Part shown: in pieces, positions 25,618-33,689 of the stretch
Numbering within the stretch: the stretch's first letter is position 1
How the letters are laid out: the number at the start of each line of letters is the position of its first letter
DNA from: Fimbriiglobus sp.
GTDB taxonomy: Bacteria > Planctomycetota > Planctomycetia > Gemmatales > Gemmataceae
Direction: 5' to 3'
NCBI GenBank assembly: GCA_025351325.1
Contig: JANXWE010000313.1
Span: forward strand, 1 to 41,244
Length of the DNA stretch: 41,244 nt
Position numbers and translations under genes: made by a program
Notes under the pieces: generated by a model
What the model was told of the DNA's origin: nothing
Database searches by the model: none
What the model saw: the letters and a program-made list of their open reading frames with translations, nothing else

Positions 25618-26391
25618 ATGGATGCGACCGCGACTCCGACCCGAATTCGCTTCAATCGGCTTCTCCCCTATTGGGCGGTGCTGCAGACCGATCTGCACCA
25701 GACCGCCCACAGCTGGGTCTTCCGCTTGTGGGTGCTCGTATCGCTTCTCTCGGCAGCGGGGTACGGACTCTACAAATACGGGATCCACCACGAAGCGGGG
25801 ATTGTGCAATCGGCGTCGATGCAGACCGGCGATTTACTCCGGGGCGTCGCCGTCGCTAGCTTGGCGTTCGTGGCGTTGTTGTCCGTGAGTGCGGTCAGTT
25901 CCGAACGGGCCACCGTGGCCGATGCGGTGCTCTGCCGGGGTATCAGCCGGCACCAGTATTTTTTGGCCAAGTGGCACGCTCGGACATTCGTGGTTCTGGT
26001 CACCTTCGCGTTGCTCTCGGCCGTCATTCTCACCGGTTACCATTACCTGCTCGATCCTGACTTGACCTTCAGCGGGGGCATCGCGGCCACGGCCATTGCG
26101 CTGGCAGCGTTGGCGTGTGTGATTGCGTGGGGAGTCACCATCGGGGCACTCGCCAATGGAACGGTGCTCGCCATCACCGTCTTTTGGATGATCCTCTACG
26201 GCACGATCCTGCTCTGTTCGTTCTTGCCCGATCCGTTCCCGTCGCCGAGTTACGTGATCACCCAGATGCGGATCATTCTGCGTGGGAACTTCGATGAGTA
26301 CCGCGTCGGTCGGGTGATCGCTGGCTTCTTGATTGCCACCTGTCTCGGTGCCGTCGTCGGCATCATCGGCTTCCGCCGCAAAGATGTTTGA
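25618..26391 (+). CDS. ABC-2 type permease
   Basis: 257 residues with six predicted membrane helices (starting near 35-55, with further helices at about 75-95, 120-140, 150-175, 180-200 and 230-250), the layout of ABC-2/CcmB-like permeases. ATG 25618 follows AAGGAAGG by about seven bases. It probably partners the ATPase encoded at 24031-25035; the VOC gene between them has its own promoter. The substrate is unknown. The gene ends just before the convergent terminator of the ribosomal operon. Confidence 0.8.
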   Translation: MDATATPTRIRFNRLLPYWAVLQTDLHQTAHSWVFRLWVLVSLLSAAGYGLYKYGIHHEAGIVQSASMQTGDLLRGVAVASLAFVALLSVSAVSSERATVADAVLCRGISRHQYFLAKWHARTFVVLVTFALLSAVILTGYHYLLDPDLTFSGGIAATAIALAALACVIAWGVTIGALANGTVLAITVFWMILYGTILLCSFLPDPFPSPSYVITQMRIILRGNFDEYRVGRVIAGFLIATCLGAVVGIIGFRRKDV

Positions 26392-26425
26392 ATGAAAAAA
26401 GCGGCCGAGCTAAGCTCGACCGCTT
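26391..26425 (-). terminator. Rho-independent terminator of the alpha operon
   Basis: AAGCGG-C-CGAGC (26399-26410), loop TAA, then GCTCG-A-CCGCTT (26414-26425) forms an 11-pair stem with one mismatch. On the minus strand it is followed by TTTTTT (26395-26400), so it ends the rplQ transcript. The A-run on the plus side makes it a weak stop for the convergent permease gene too. Confidence 0.85.
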
Positions 26426-26452
26426 CGGGAGAGTGTTTCTTGTCCGTCCGAC

Positions 26453-26971
26453 TTATGAATTCAGCGGAGTCGGGGCGGGAGCCGGTTCGGAACCTCTGAC
26501 CTTCGTCTTCACTTCGCCCTCTTTCATCAGTTCGATGACGGCCGTTTCGCCAGCATCGCCCAGACGTCGGTAGGTCAATTTCAAGACGCGGGTGTAACCA
26601 CCTGGACGGTCGACGAAACGGGCACCGAGCACGTTGAAGAGCTTCTTCAACACGGTGTCGTTACCACCTTCGACCAAGTCGCCAGCTTTGTCATAGACAC
26701 CGGTGCCATGCATTGGCCCGAGTTTCGCCATCGCTTGGCGACGCAGGTGCAGTGCAGCGACGCGATTGGCCACCGGGTCAGCGGCCATCAGCACGGCGGC
26801 GTTCTTCGCCAACGTGATGAGCTTCTCGATGAACGGACGCAATTCCTTGGCCTTCGGCACCGTGGTGCGAATGCTCTCGTGCGTGATGAGCGCCCGGCTG
26901 AGGTTGCGGAAGAGGGCGAGGCGATGGCTCGCATTGCGGTTGAGTTTACGGCCGCGGCGACGGTGATTCAT
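26453..26971 (-). CDS. rplQ: 50S ribosomal protein L17
   Basis: 172 residues beginning MNHRRRGRKLNRNASHR, the universal L17 start. The family core ends with RPGGYTRVLKLTYRRLGDAGETAVIEL; a tail of about 30 residues rich in Pro, Ala and Thr follows and is longer than in model bacteria. It lies at the exit tunnel of the large subunit. GGAG stands six bases before the ATG at 26971. Last gene of the alpha operon, after rpoA and a palindromic gap, and before the operon terminator. Confidence 0.97.
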   Translation of the reverse strand: MNHRRRGRKLNRNASHRLALFRNLSRALITHESIRTTVPKAKELRPFIEKLITLAKNAAVLMAADPVANRVAALHLRRQAMAKLGPMHGTGVYDKAGDLVEGGNDTVLKKLFNVLGARFVDRPGGYTRVLKLTYRRLGDAGETAVIELMKEGEVKTKVRGSEPAPAPTPLNS

Positions 26972-27039
26972 GGTCAACTCCGATCAAGTGAGAACCTCGC
27001 CCCGTTTGAAGGAAGGCGAAGGACACGGGGAAGAAATTC

Positions 27040-27129
27040 GGAGTGTGGCGTTCGGAGTTCGGAGTCATGAATGAAAAGAAGGTTAGCTTTCTTCCATTCC
27101 CCACTCCGCACTCCGAACTCCGCACTCTC
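27040..27129. repeat. Palindrome of degenerate GGAGTTC repeats between rplQ and rpoA
   Basis: The left arm (about 27040-27082) holds degenerate repeats of GGAGTTC(G)GAGT; the right arm (about 27085-27129) holds the complements CCACTCCGCACTCCGAACTCC. The arms pair imperfectly over roughly 40 bases. The pattern, tandem short repeats folded on themselves, recurs with other sequences in the neighbouring operon gaps. Confidence 0.8.
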
Positions 27130-28129
27130 ATCGTTTGGTTTTCATGCCCAGGTGCAAGCCTTTTTCTTTGAGCTTGATCTGGACTTCTTTCAGGGTCGTT
27201 TCGCCGAAGTTGCGGACTTCGAGCAGCTCTTCGTCCGAACGCATCACGAGGTCACGCACCGTGGCGATCCCTTCGGACTCCAAGCAGTTCGTGGCCCGGA
27301 CCGACAGTTCCAACTCGGCGAGGCTCATGTTGAGCTTCTTCTCGAGTTCGTTGTCGACCATGCTCGGGGCAGAACCCGAGAACTCGATCGGATCATCGAG
27401 CGGCACTTCTGGGCCAGGTTCGCTGTACTGAACAAAGGCGTTCAAGTGTTTCCGAAGGATCTTGGCAGCTTCGACCACGGCCATTTGCGGGGCGATGGTG
27501 CCGTTGGTCCAGATTTCCATTACGAGGCGATCATAGTTGGTTTTCTGGCCGACACGGGTCTCTTCGATGTCGTATTTCACGCGGATGACCGGCGAGAAGC
27601 TGCTGTCGACCGGAATCACGCCGATCTCGCGTTCTTTGCCGCTATTCTCTTCGGCAGTCCGGTAACCGCGGCCGTTCTCGACCGTCATTTCGATGACGAG
27701 CGGGACTTCGGCGGTCAGCGTGGCTAAGCGGTGTTCCGGATTGACGATCTGTACGGTTTCGTCATGTTCGATATCTGCGCCGAGCACTTCGCGTTTGTCG
27801 CGGGTGCCGTGGGCGTTGATGCGGATCGTCTTCGGCTGGTCGGACAGATTCTTGACGACCAACGCTTTGACGTTCAACACGATGTCGGTGACGTCTTCGA
27901 CGACGCCGGGGATCGTGCTGATTTCGTGCTGCACACCCTGGATTTTCAACCTGGTGACGGCACTCCCTTCGAGGCTCGACAACAAGATCCGGCGGATACT
28001 GTTTCCGACGGTCATCCCGAAGCCGCGCTCGAACGGTTCGATGTAGAACTTGCCGTACATGTCGGTCAGGGTCGATCGCTCGGCCTGAACGCGGTTCGGG
28101 AGTTCGAGGCCACGCCAGCGAATACGCAT
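27128..28129 (-). CDS. rpoA: DNA-directed RNA polymerase subunit alpha
   Basis: 333 residues. The N-terminal assembly domain includes [27 protein letters not shown], and the C-terminal domain carries the helix-hairpin-helix region ([43 protein letters not shown]). It dimerises to start polymerase assembly and contacts UP elements and activators through the CTD. The ATG at 28129 follows GAGGG by seven bases. The stop codon (27128) touches the right end of the palindromic gap element. Confidence 0.98.
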   Translation of the reverse strand: MRIRWRGLELPNRVQAERSTLTDMYGKFYIEPFERGFGMTVGNSIRRILLSSLEGSAVTRLKIQGVQHEISTIPGVVEDVTDIVLNVKALVVKNLSDQPKTIRINAHGTRDKREVLGADIEHDETVQIVNPEHRLATLTAEVPLVIEMTVENGRGYRTAEENSGKEREIGVIPVDSSFSPVIRVKYDIEETRVGQKTNYDRLVMEIWTNGTIAPQMAVVEAAKILRKHLNAFVQYSEPGPEVPLDDPIEFSGSAPSMVDNELEKKLNMSLAELELSVRATNCLESEGIATVRDLVMRSDEELLEVRNFGETTLKEVQIKLKEKGLHLGMKTKR

Positions 28130-28284
28130 GAGAAACCCTCGGGGTCAGCTGAGTTCGGCTTTCCGCTTCGTCGGTACCCGGGTGCGAAGTCCGGGAATCA
28201 TCGACGGCGAGCCAAAACCGCAAACCGGAGTGAAAGAAACAAACACGGCCCAAGATTCGCAGACACGGGCCAGAATCAAACTAG

Positions 28285-28419
28285 AATATTGAACCGCGGA
28301 GGAGCGGAGACGCGGAGGATACAAAAAGAATTGAGATGAAACCGTAGGGTATCACCATCTATCTCATCTCTCCGGTTTTGTATCCTCTGCGTCTCCGCTC
28401 CTCCGCGGTTCAATATTCT
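28285..28419. repeat. Palindromic repeat, AACCGCGGAGGAG type (copy 2)
   Basis: A 43-base left arm (28285-28327) and right arm (28377-28419) are inverted copies with a single mismatch, starting GAATATTGAACCGCGGAGG. The 49-base centre holds weaker complementarity (GAGATGAAACCG). It fills most of the 313-base gap between rpoA and rpsD. Its AACCGCGGAGGAG ends and internal GGAGACGC match copy 1 at 17587-17706. No gene or promoter was seen in the rest of the gap. Confidence 0.9.
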
Positions 28420-28442
28420 TTTCCTGTCTTCAGTTACCGAAA

Positions 28443-29078
28443 TTACCGAGTGGCAATTTCAATGATCAACTGCTCGCGGATTTCCGAGATGCGGCTATCT
28501 ACATCTTGGCGGGTCGGGATGCGGGTCATCTTGCCTTCCGGCTCCTCGTTGTTGAGCAACATGAGGAAGTCCGGGATTTGCGGTGGGGTGGTTTGCAACG
28601 CGGTGCGAGCCATCTTCTGGCTACGGGCGTTGGTCTTCACTTTCACCACGTCGTTCGGACGCAAAATCATGCTCGAAATATCGCACTTGCGACCGTTCAC
28701 GAGCACGTGGCCGTGGCACACCAGCAAGCGAGCGGCCGCACGGCTTGGGGCGAACCCCAGACGGTGGACGACGTTGTCGAGTCGGCGTTCGAGGAGCGAC
28801 AGCAAACCTTCGCCGGTGTTGGCGGAGGTACGGGCCGCGAGTTCAAAGTACCGTACGAACTGGCGTTCGAGGATACCGTAGAAGAACTTGAGGCGTTGCT
28901 TTTCACGGAGACGGACGCCGTATTCCGACACCTTGCTGCGACGTGTGCCGTGCATACCGGGTGGCGGAGCTTCTCGGTCGATGGGGCACTTCGGGGTGTA
29001 GCAACGGGCGCCTTTGAGATAGAGCTTGATCTGCTCTCGGCGACATCGCTTACAAACGGGGTCGGTGAAACGGGCCAT
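28443..29078 (-). CDS. rpsD: 30S ribosomal protein S4
   Basis: 211 residues with the S4 N-terminal domain and the S4 RNA-binding domain (RLDNVVHRLGFAPSRAAARLLVCHGHVLVNG). Four cysteines, C9, C12, C26 and C31, form a zinc knuckle, the C-plus form of the protein. S4 nucleates 30S assembly and in many bacteria represses its own operon. The start at 29078 has GGGGAAG upstream. In the operon it follows rpsK after a repeat-bearing gap. Confidence 0.97.
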   Translation of the reverse strand: MARFTDPVCKRCRREQIKLYLKGARCYTPKCPIDREAPPPGMHGTRRSKVSEYGVRLREKQRLKFFYGILERQFVRYFELAARTSANTGEGLLSLLERRLDNVVHRLGFAPSRAAARLLVCHGHVLVNGRKCDISSMILRPNDVVKVKTNARSQKMARTALQTTPPQIPDFLMLLNNEEPEGKMTRIPTRQDVDSRISEIREQLIIEIATR

Positions 29079-29189
29079 AAACGAACTTCCCCGGCGTCTG
29101 CCGGGGCCTTAGTAACTGGGGTCGTCGGGAGCGGTCATACAGATGTGCGGGCGAACCCCAGGGTCGTTCCGCAGAGACCGGATGAACAG

Positions 29190-29270
29190 TGATGAGTGAA
29201 CATTGGTAAGTGGTCAGATAAGATTCCGGAGAATGATTTCTGAACACTAACCACTTGACACTAACCACTG
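29190..29270. repeat. Palindrome with AGTGGTTAGTG repeats between rpsD and rpsK
   Basis: The right side carries AACACTAACCACTTGACACTAACCACTG (tandem repeats of CACTAACCACT); the left side has ACATTGGTAAGTGGTCAG that pairs with it imperfectly. It abuts the stop codon of rpsK. Same build as the neighbouring gap elements and partly the same repeat unit (AGTGGT) as the one at 29655-29754. Confidence 0.7.
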
Positions 29271-29651
29271 CTAGACGCGTCGCTTCTTCGGTGGCCGGCA
29301 ACCGTTGTGAGGCAACGGTGTGACGTCTTCAATTGCCTTCACGTTCAACCCGGAGGCTTGCAACGCGGTCACGGCCGATTCGCGGCCGGCACCGGGGCCT
29401 TTGACTTTGACTTCGACTTCTTTCACACCAAACTTCGCAGCCTTGCCGGCACACTCTTCCGCTGCACGTTGGGCGGCGAATGGAGTGCTCTTGCGACTGC
29501 CTTTGAAGCCGACGGCACCACCCGAGGAAGTACAGAGCGTATCGCCATTAGTGTCGCTGATGGTCACAATCGTGTTGTTGAACGTCGATTGGATATGCGC
29601 GACTCCCTTGGACACGTTCCGGCGAGCTTTTTTCTTCTTGTTCTTGGCCAT
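29271..29651 (-). CDS. rpsK: 30S ribosomal protein S11
   Basis: 126 residues, from [19 protein letters not shown] to the conserved end [18 protein letters not shown], including the family motif [13 protein letters not shown]. It lines the platform of the small subunit near the mRNA exit. Upstream of the ATG at 29651 there is no Shine-Dalgarno sequence; the palindromic element runs to within a few bases of the start (CCACTACTACAATG). Translation may depend on coupling with rpsM or on an unstructured leader. Confidence 0.97.
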   Translation of the reverse strand: MAKNKKKKARRNVSKGVAHIQSTFNNTIVTISDTNGDTLCTSSGGAVGFKGSRKSTPFAAQRAAEECAGKAAKFGVKEVEVKVKGPGAGRESAVTALQASGLNVKAIEDVTPLPHNGCRPPKKRRV

Positions 29652-29654
29652 TGT

Positions 29655-29754
29655 AGTAGTGGTCGGTGGTTAGTGGGATAGTGGTCAGATCAGGCCAGAA
29701 GTAATGGCGGGTCAGACTGCCTGACCACTGACCACTGACCACTGGCCACTCCGC
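29655..29754. repeat. Palindrome of AGTGGTC/TGACCAC repeats between rpsK and rpsM
   Basis: The left arm (29655-29695) is built from degenerate AGTGGTCGGTGGTTAGTGG repeats; the right arm (29718-29754) reads GCCTGACCACTGACCACTGACCACTGGCCACT, the near complement. The whole gap between the two genes is this element. The seven-base unit TGACCAC is repeated four times in the right arm. Confidence 0.85.
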
Positions 29755-30135
29755 TTACTTGTCTTTCACACCCTTCTTACCGGCGACAGTCTTGCGAATG
29801 CCTTTCCGGGTTCGGGCGTTAGTCTTGCTACGCTGGCCACGGCAGGGCAGGTTCTTGCGGTGCCGTTCGCCTCGGTACGATTTGATTTCTTTGAGGCGTT
29901 GAATGTTGCCGCCATCGAATCGACGCAGACCCCCTTCGACGAGGTAATCGCGGTCGATGGTGATGGCCAAGCGGGCGACTTCGTCGTCCGTCAGAGTGGC
30001 GGCTTTGCGCTGCGGGTCGATACCGACTTTCGCGCAGAGTTCCAGCGACGTGGTCGGCCCTATTCCCTTCAAATAACGAAGGGAAATGTGGGTCGGCTTG
30101 TTCGACGGAATGTCAACGCCTTGAATACGGGGCAT
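29755..30135 (-). CDS. rpsM: 30S ribosomal protein S13
   Basis: 126 residues starting MPRIQGVDIPSNKPTHISL, with the helix-hairpin-helix of S13 and the conserved tail HRKNLPCRGQRSKTNARTRKG. It sits in the head of the 30S subunit and contacts the P-site tRNA and L5. It starts 26 bases from rpmJ. The ribosome site is weak (GGAC). A lysine-rich extension (KTVAGKKGVKDK) ends the protein. Confidence 0.97.
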   Translation of the reverse strand: MPRIQGVDIPSNKPTHISLRYLKGIGPTTSLELCAKVGIDPQRKAATLTDDEVARLAITIDRDYLVEGGLRRFDGGNIQRLKEIKSYRGERHRKNLPCRGQRSKTNARTRKGIRKTVAGKKGVKDK

Positions 30136-30161
30136 AGCGGTGCGTCCAGTCCGGGATCAGG

Positions 30162-30275
30162 TTAGCCTTGGCGTTGTTTATGACGGGGGTCTTCGCAGAT
30201 GACGCGTACAACGCCCTTCCGCTTGATGAGCTTGCACTTATCGCACATGCGTTTAATACTCGTTCGCACTTTCAT
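30162..30275 (-). CDS. rpmJ: 50S ribosomal protein L36
   Basis: 37 residues, [20 protein letters not shown] to the end. Zinc ligands are C11, C14, C27 and H32, the C-plus form. The true start is the ATG at 30275; the open frame continues upstream to 30389 but that part is not protein-like. It is the first gene seen of the alpha operon. secY, map and infA, which commonly precede it elsewhere, are not upstream. Confidence 0.95.
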   Translation of the reverse strand: MKVRTSIKRMCDKCKLIKRKGVVRVICEDPRHKQRQG

Positions 30276-30513
30276 GTTGCCATCCGCCTGTTTCAAAAAC
30301 CGCATCGAAACCAGTACTATCAAAACGCAAACGCCACCGAGATGACCCGGCGGGCGAGTTGGGCACCGTTGTTGAAGGCGAACCTTCAAGCTGACAAGTG
30401 ACCGGAACGTACCAAAATTCCGGAGATTCGGAATGATGGTGAAGAAACTATATCAACGGCACCGGGAACTGTCTGCGCCGCGCGGGAACTTTTTTAGGAT
30501 TGGCGGAGTCGGA
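30276..30513 (-). promoter_or_regulatory. Leader region of the alpha operon
   Basis: The 238 bases upstream of rpmJ must hold the operon promoter. A perfect hairpin, TTGAAGG (30372-30378) with CCTTCAA (30383-30389) around a CGAA tetraloop, lies in the probable leader, about 100 bases ahead of the rpmJ start, and could be a protein-binding or processing site. A TTGATA further upstream (minus strand near 30460) has no good -10. Confidence 0.4.
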
Positions 30514-31398
30514 TCACGACGAGACGCGGTTGCGGCCGGTTCGTTTCGCTTCGTAAAGCTTCTCATCGGCTAAGCGAATCAGCTCTTCTGGCCCGGACGT
30601 CTCGCGGGTGCTGACCGCGACGCCGACGCTGACGGTTACGGGGATGCGGGCACTTTGATAAACGAAACAATGCTCCTCGACGGCACGCCGGAGTCGCTCG
30701 CAGGCCGTGGTGGCATCTTCGGCGCTCGTTTCGGGTAACACCATGGCGAACTCTTCCCCGCCGTAGCGGGCCAGCAATTCATCTTTCCGGACGACAGACT
30801 TTAGCATGACCGTGAGTTCGCGCAGGGTCAAGTCGCCCGCGAGGTGGCCGTTCTGATCGTTGATCACTTTGAAATGGTCGATATCAAACATCGCCAAAGC
30901 GAGGGGCCGATCAAAGCGTTGGGCGCGGGCCAATTCGCGATCCAAAAACTCCATCAGAAATCGCCGGTTGTGGGCGCCCGTCAGGGCATCTTGAACGGTG
31001 AGACGGTAAATCTCTTCGTGATACTCCGCTTCCAGATTTCCGCCTTCGAGAAACCGATAAATACAATTTCCGATACGCAAATAGTCGCCGTCTTCGAGGC
31101 GACCTTCCTTTTTCAAGACGTTGTTGATGAACGTGCCATTCGTACTTCCGAGATCCACGGCATGAAAGCCATCGTCGCGAAACTCCACGCGGGCGTGATT
31201 CCGAGAGACCGAACCATCGTTATTGCGGATTTGGCATTCTTCGGTGCGACCGATGATCGAGTCAGATGTCTTCAGAACGTAGCGCGCCCCCATCTGCGGG
31301 CCAGTCGGGTAAATGAACACCAAACAGGCATCGGTGGCCGGGACCGCCAAATTCTGCACTTTGGCGGTCTTGTACGTTTGAGACAAGTCTGTCGGCAT
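30514..31398 (-). CDS. FHA-GGDEF diguanylate cyclase
   Basis: 294 codons from the ATG at 31398. An FHA domain (about 35-118) has the phosphothreonine-binding residues G50-R51, S66-R-N-H69 and STNGTF at 85-90. The GGDEF domain (about 130-290) has metal-binding FDIDHFKVIND and the active-site GGEEF (213-217), so it should make cyclic di-GMP from GTP. The product-inhibition I-site RxxD reads RKDE here (204-207), so feedback by the product is probably weak or absent. Cytoplasmic, without membrane segments. The FHA part suggests control by a Ser/Thr kinase, common in planctomycetes. Next to lpdA but in a separate transcript. Confidence 0.9.
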   Translation of the reverse strand: MPTDLSQTYKTAKVQNLAVPATDACLVFIYPTGPQMGARYVLKTSDSIIGRTEECQIRNNDGSVSRNHARVEFRDDGFHAVDLGSTNGTFINNVLKKEGRLEDGDYLRIGNCIYRFLEGGNLEAEYHEEIYRLTVQDALTGAHNRRFLMEFLDRELARAQRFDRPLALAMFDIDHFKVINDQNGHLAGDLTLRELTVMLKSVVRKDELLARYGGEEFAMVLPETSAEDATTACERLRRAVEEHCFVYQSARIPVTVSVGVAVSTRETSGPEELIRLADEKLYEAKRTGRNRVSS

Positions 31399-31570
31399 AG
31401 CTGTCGATCCGTTCGTTGCGTAGCGCCCTCGCGTCAGATTTAGCACCCGCTGACGCCCACTGCGCTGGAAAAGCCTCAAATACCAGCGCGGTTCGTCATT
31501 CTAATGCGAGGACTTCAACTGGGAACAGAAAAACGGGCGATTTCACTCAGGCTCTAGCTGAAAATTGAGG

Positions 31571-33013
31571 TCAGGCATGCAAGGCCATGCCGAGCCAAGC
31601 GGCGCGGGCCGCTTCACCGACGCTTTCCGTCAATGACGGATGCCCATGGATCGTCCGGGCGATGTCCTCGGCGCTCCCTTTATATTCCATCACGATCACG
31701 GCTTCGCCGATCAAGTCCGAGGCCCGTGGCCCTAAAACGTGAACGCCCAAGATGCGATCCGTCTTGGCGTCGGTGATGATCTTCACGAACCCTTCGGTGT
31801 CGTCCATCGCTTTGGCTCGACCGCTGGCCACAAATGGGAACTTGCCCACCTTGTACCCGGTTTTCGGCTCGCGGCCGGTCGCCTGCACTTGCTCTTCAGT
31901 CAGGCCGACGCTGGCGACTTCGGGCCAAATGTAGATCGCGCTCGGCAAGCAGTCGTAGTTCAAATGCGGTTTGTGCCCGGCCAACATTTCGGCGAAGGCA
32001 ACGCCCTCTTCACTGGCCTTGTGGGCCAACATCGGCCCGTCGATCAAGTCGCCGATGGCGTAGATGTTTGCCACGTTCGTTTTGAACTGTTTGTCGACAG
32101 GAATCTTGCCGCTCTTCGCGTCGAAGTTCACACCCGCTTCGGTGAGGCCCAGCCCAGCCGTGTGGGGACGCCGACCCACGGCCACGAGGACTTTGTCGCC
32201 GGTGAACGTGAGTGCCGTGCCATCTTTCGCGGTTGCCGACACAATCACTTGCGAACCACCGAGGATGCCGGGCTTCACGGTCGCCCCGGTCACTTTGGTG
32301 TCGAGGTGGAACTGGAAACCCTGCTTCGTGAGAATCTTTTGCACATTCGTGGCCACTTCGCCATCGCAGATTGTCAGCAAGCGCGGCAGAAACTCCAGAA
32401 CCGTGACGTCCGCCCCGAGCCGTCGCCAGATGGAGCCGATTTCGAGGCCGATATAGCCCCCGCCGACGATGACGAGGTGTTTGGGGACGCTCTCGAAGGC
32501 GAGTGCCTCGGTGCTGCTGACAATCGATTGCCCGTCGAACTTCAGGAACGGCAGTTCGGTACTTTCACTCCCCGTGGCGAGCAGGATCGACTTCGCTTCG
32601 AGTAGGGTCACCGTGCCATCGGCCGCCGTCACTTCCACGCGGTTGGCCCCGGCGAGTTTGCCCGCTCCGTAGTACGCGGTCACTTTGTTCTTCTTGAAGA
32701 GCATGCCGATGCCACTGGTAAGCGACTTCACCACGTCGTTCTTGCGGTTCATCATCTCGCCGAGGTCGAGCGAGACGTCTTTCACTTTGATGCCGTGCTT
32801 GGCGAACTTGTGCAGGGCCACGTCGTACATTTCGGACGAATCGAGCAGGGCTTTACTCGGAATGCAGCCGATGTTCAGGCACGTCCCCCCGAGGGCTTTG
32901 TTCGGCCGCTTCTCGATGCAAGCGACCTTCAGGCCGAGTTGTGCCGCCCGCAGTGCTGCCACGTATCCGCCGGGGCCGGCCCCGATGATCACCAGGTCGA
33001 AATTCTCGGTCAT
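31571..33013 (-). CDS. lpdA: Dihydrolipoyl dehydrogenase
   Basis: 480 residues. FAD-binding GAGPGGYVAALRAAQLG at 11-27, redox-active disulfide GGTCLNIGCIPSK (C45, C50), NAD-binding GGGYIGLEIG, a second FAD motif IYAIGDLIDGPMLAHKA and the catalytic dyad HGHPSLTE (H and E) are all present. It reoxidises dihydrolipoamide on pyruvate or 2-oxoglutarate dehydrogenase and on the glycine cleavage system. No E1 or E2 gene lies nearby, so it may serve several complexes. Stands alone between the GGDEF gene and the TIR gene. Confidence 0.97.
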   Translation of the reverse strand: MTENFDLVIIGAGPGGYVAALRAAQLGLKVACIEKRPNKALGGTCLNIGCIPSKALLDSSEMYDVALHKFAKHGIKVKDVSLDLGEMMNRKNDVVKSLTSGIGMLFKKNKVTAYYGAGKLAGANRVEVTAADGTVTLLEAKSILLATGSESTELPFLKFDGQSIVSSTEALAFESVPKHLVIVGGGYIGLEIGSIWRRLGADVTVLEFLPRLLTICDGEVATNVQKILTKQGFQFHLDTKVTGATVKPGILGGSQVIVSATAKDGTALTFTGDKVLVAVGRRPHTAGLGLTEAGVNFDAKSGKIPVDKQFKTNVANIYAIGDLIDGPMLAHKASEEGVAFAEMLAGHKPHLNYDCLPSAIYIWPEVASVGLTEEQVQATGREPKTGYKVGKFPFVASGRAKAMDDTEGFVKIITDAKTDRILGVHVLGPRASDLIGEAVIVMEYKGSAEDIARTIHGHPSLTESVGEAARAAWLGMALHA

Positions 33014-33076
33014 GCTCGCCTCGTCGGACTGTCGGGGGGATAACGCCTAGAGTGTAGCGTCATTACCGGTTGCAAC

Positions 33077-33637
33077 TTAAAGCTTAGGCAATCGCGGCTG
33101 GAACTTGGTCATGCGATCAAAAAGGCCGTGAGTCTTTTTCAACTGTTCGGCAAACCCATCATCACTTTTGCAAGCTTCCAACATGTGCTTGCACAGTCTC
33201 GATTCGCGAGTCAGAAATTGACAGATCTCGGTCACGCACCAAGCGACTTCCGTCAGCCCAGAAGACGCCTCGAAAAAGCGTCCGCGATCGCGGGCTAATT
33301 GCCAGACACTGCGGGGGAGTCTGGCATCCGACTGCGGCACCAAAAATAACGGAAGGATCACGTTGGCCAGCCTGCCTCCACGATGCGTGAGATTGGCGTC
33401 GAGCAGTTCCGCAAACGCCAACTCCAGAACACACCATCCGCGAGACGATTCGAGCATCGCGTCTGTCACGAAAAAGATCATGTGACGGCTATTTAAAACT
33501 CCATCCCGGAGCGCCGTCCGGGAATCGCGGCCGTAATAGTACGCCTCGATATCAATGAACGGCTTGATCCCCTTCGTGATCAAAGCTTCGTACACGGGAC
33601 GAACGAATTGGTCACGGTCCTCTTGGCAATGGGACAA
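33077..33637 (-). CDS. TIR-domain protein with unusual start
   Basis: 186 residues if translated from the TTG at 33637. Motifs: SHCQEDRDQ (box 1), GIKPFIDIEAYYYGRDS, MIFFVTDAMLESSRGWCVLELAFAE with the catalytic glutamate E72 of NADase TIR domains (WCVLE). A C-terminal part of about 60 residues has no known domain. Reading upstream, codons for Y-H-V-F-L precede this SH, which is the classical start of a TIR fold, but a TAA stop (33650-33652) lies just before them. So either the TTG is a true start or the gene carries a nonsense mutation near its start. The closest in-frame start beyond the stop is GTG 33685, right after the upstream gene. Likely co-transcribed with it. Confidence 0.8.
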   Translation of the reverse strand: MSHCQEDRDQFVRPVYEALITKGIKPFIDIEAYYYGRDSRTALRDGVLNSRHMIFFVTDAMLESSRGWCVLELAFAELLDANLTHRGGRLANVILPLFLVPQSDARLPRSVWQLARDRGRFFEASSGLTEVAWCVTEICQFLTRESRLCKHMLEACKSDDGFAEQLKKTHGLFDRMTKFQPRLPKL

Positions 33638-33689
33638 GAAGACGTGATATTAGCACTTCGGGAATGAGGAGATCTGCCAAAACACGCGG

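Noticed and set aside
29655-29754. Tandem AGTGGTC/TGACCAC repeats considered as a CRISPR-like array
   Set aside because: Units are seven bases, contiguous, with no spacers and an inverted second half; it is a palindrome.
30276-30389. Longer rpmJ start extending to 30389
   Set aside because: L36 is 37-38 residues and begins at MKVRTSIKR; the extension is not protein-like.
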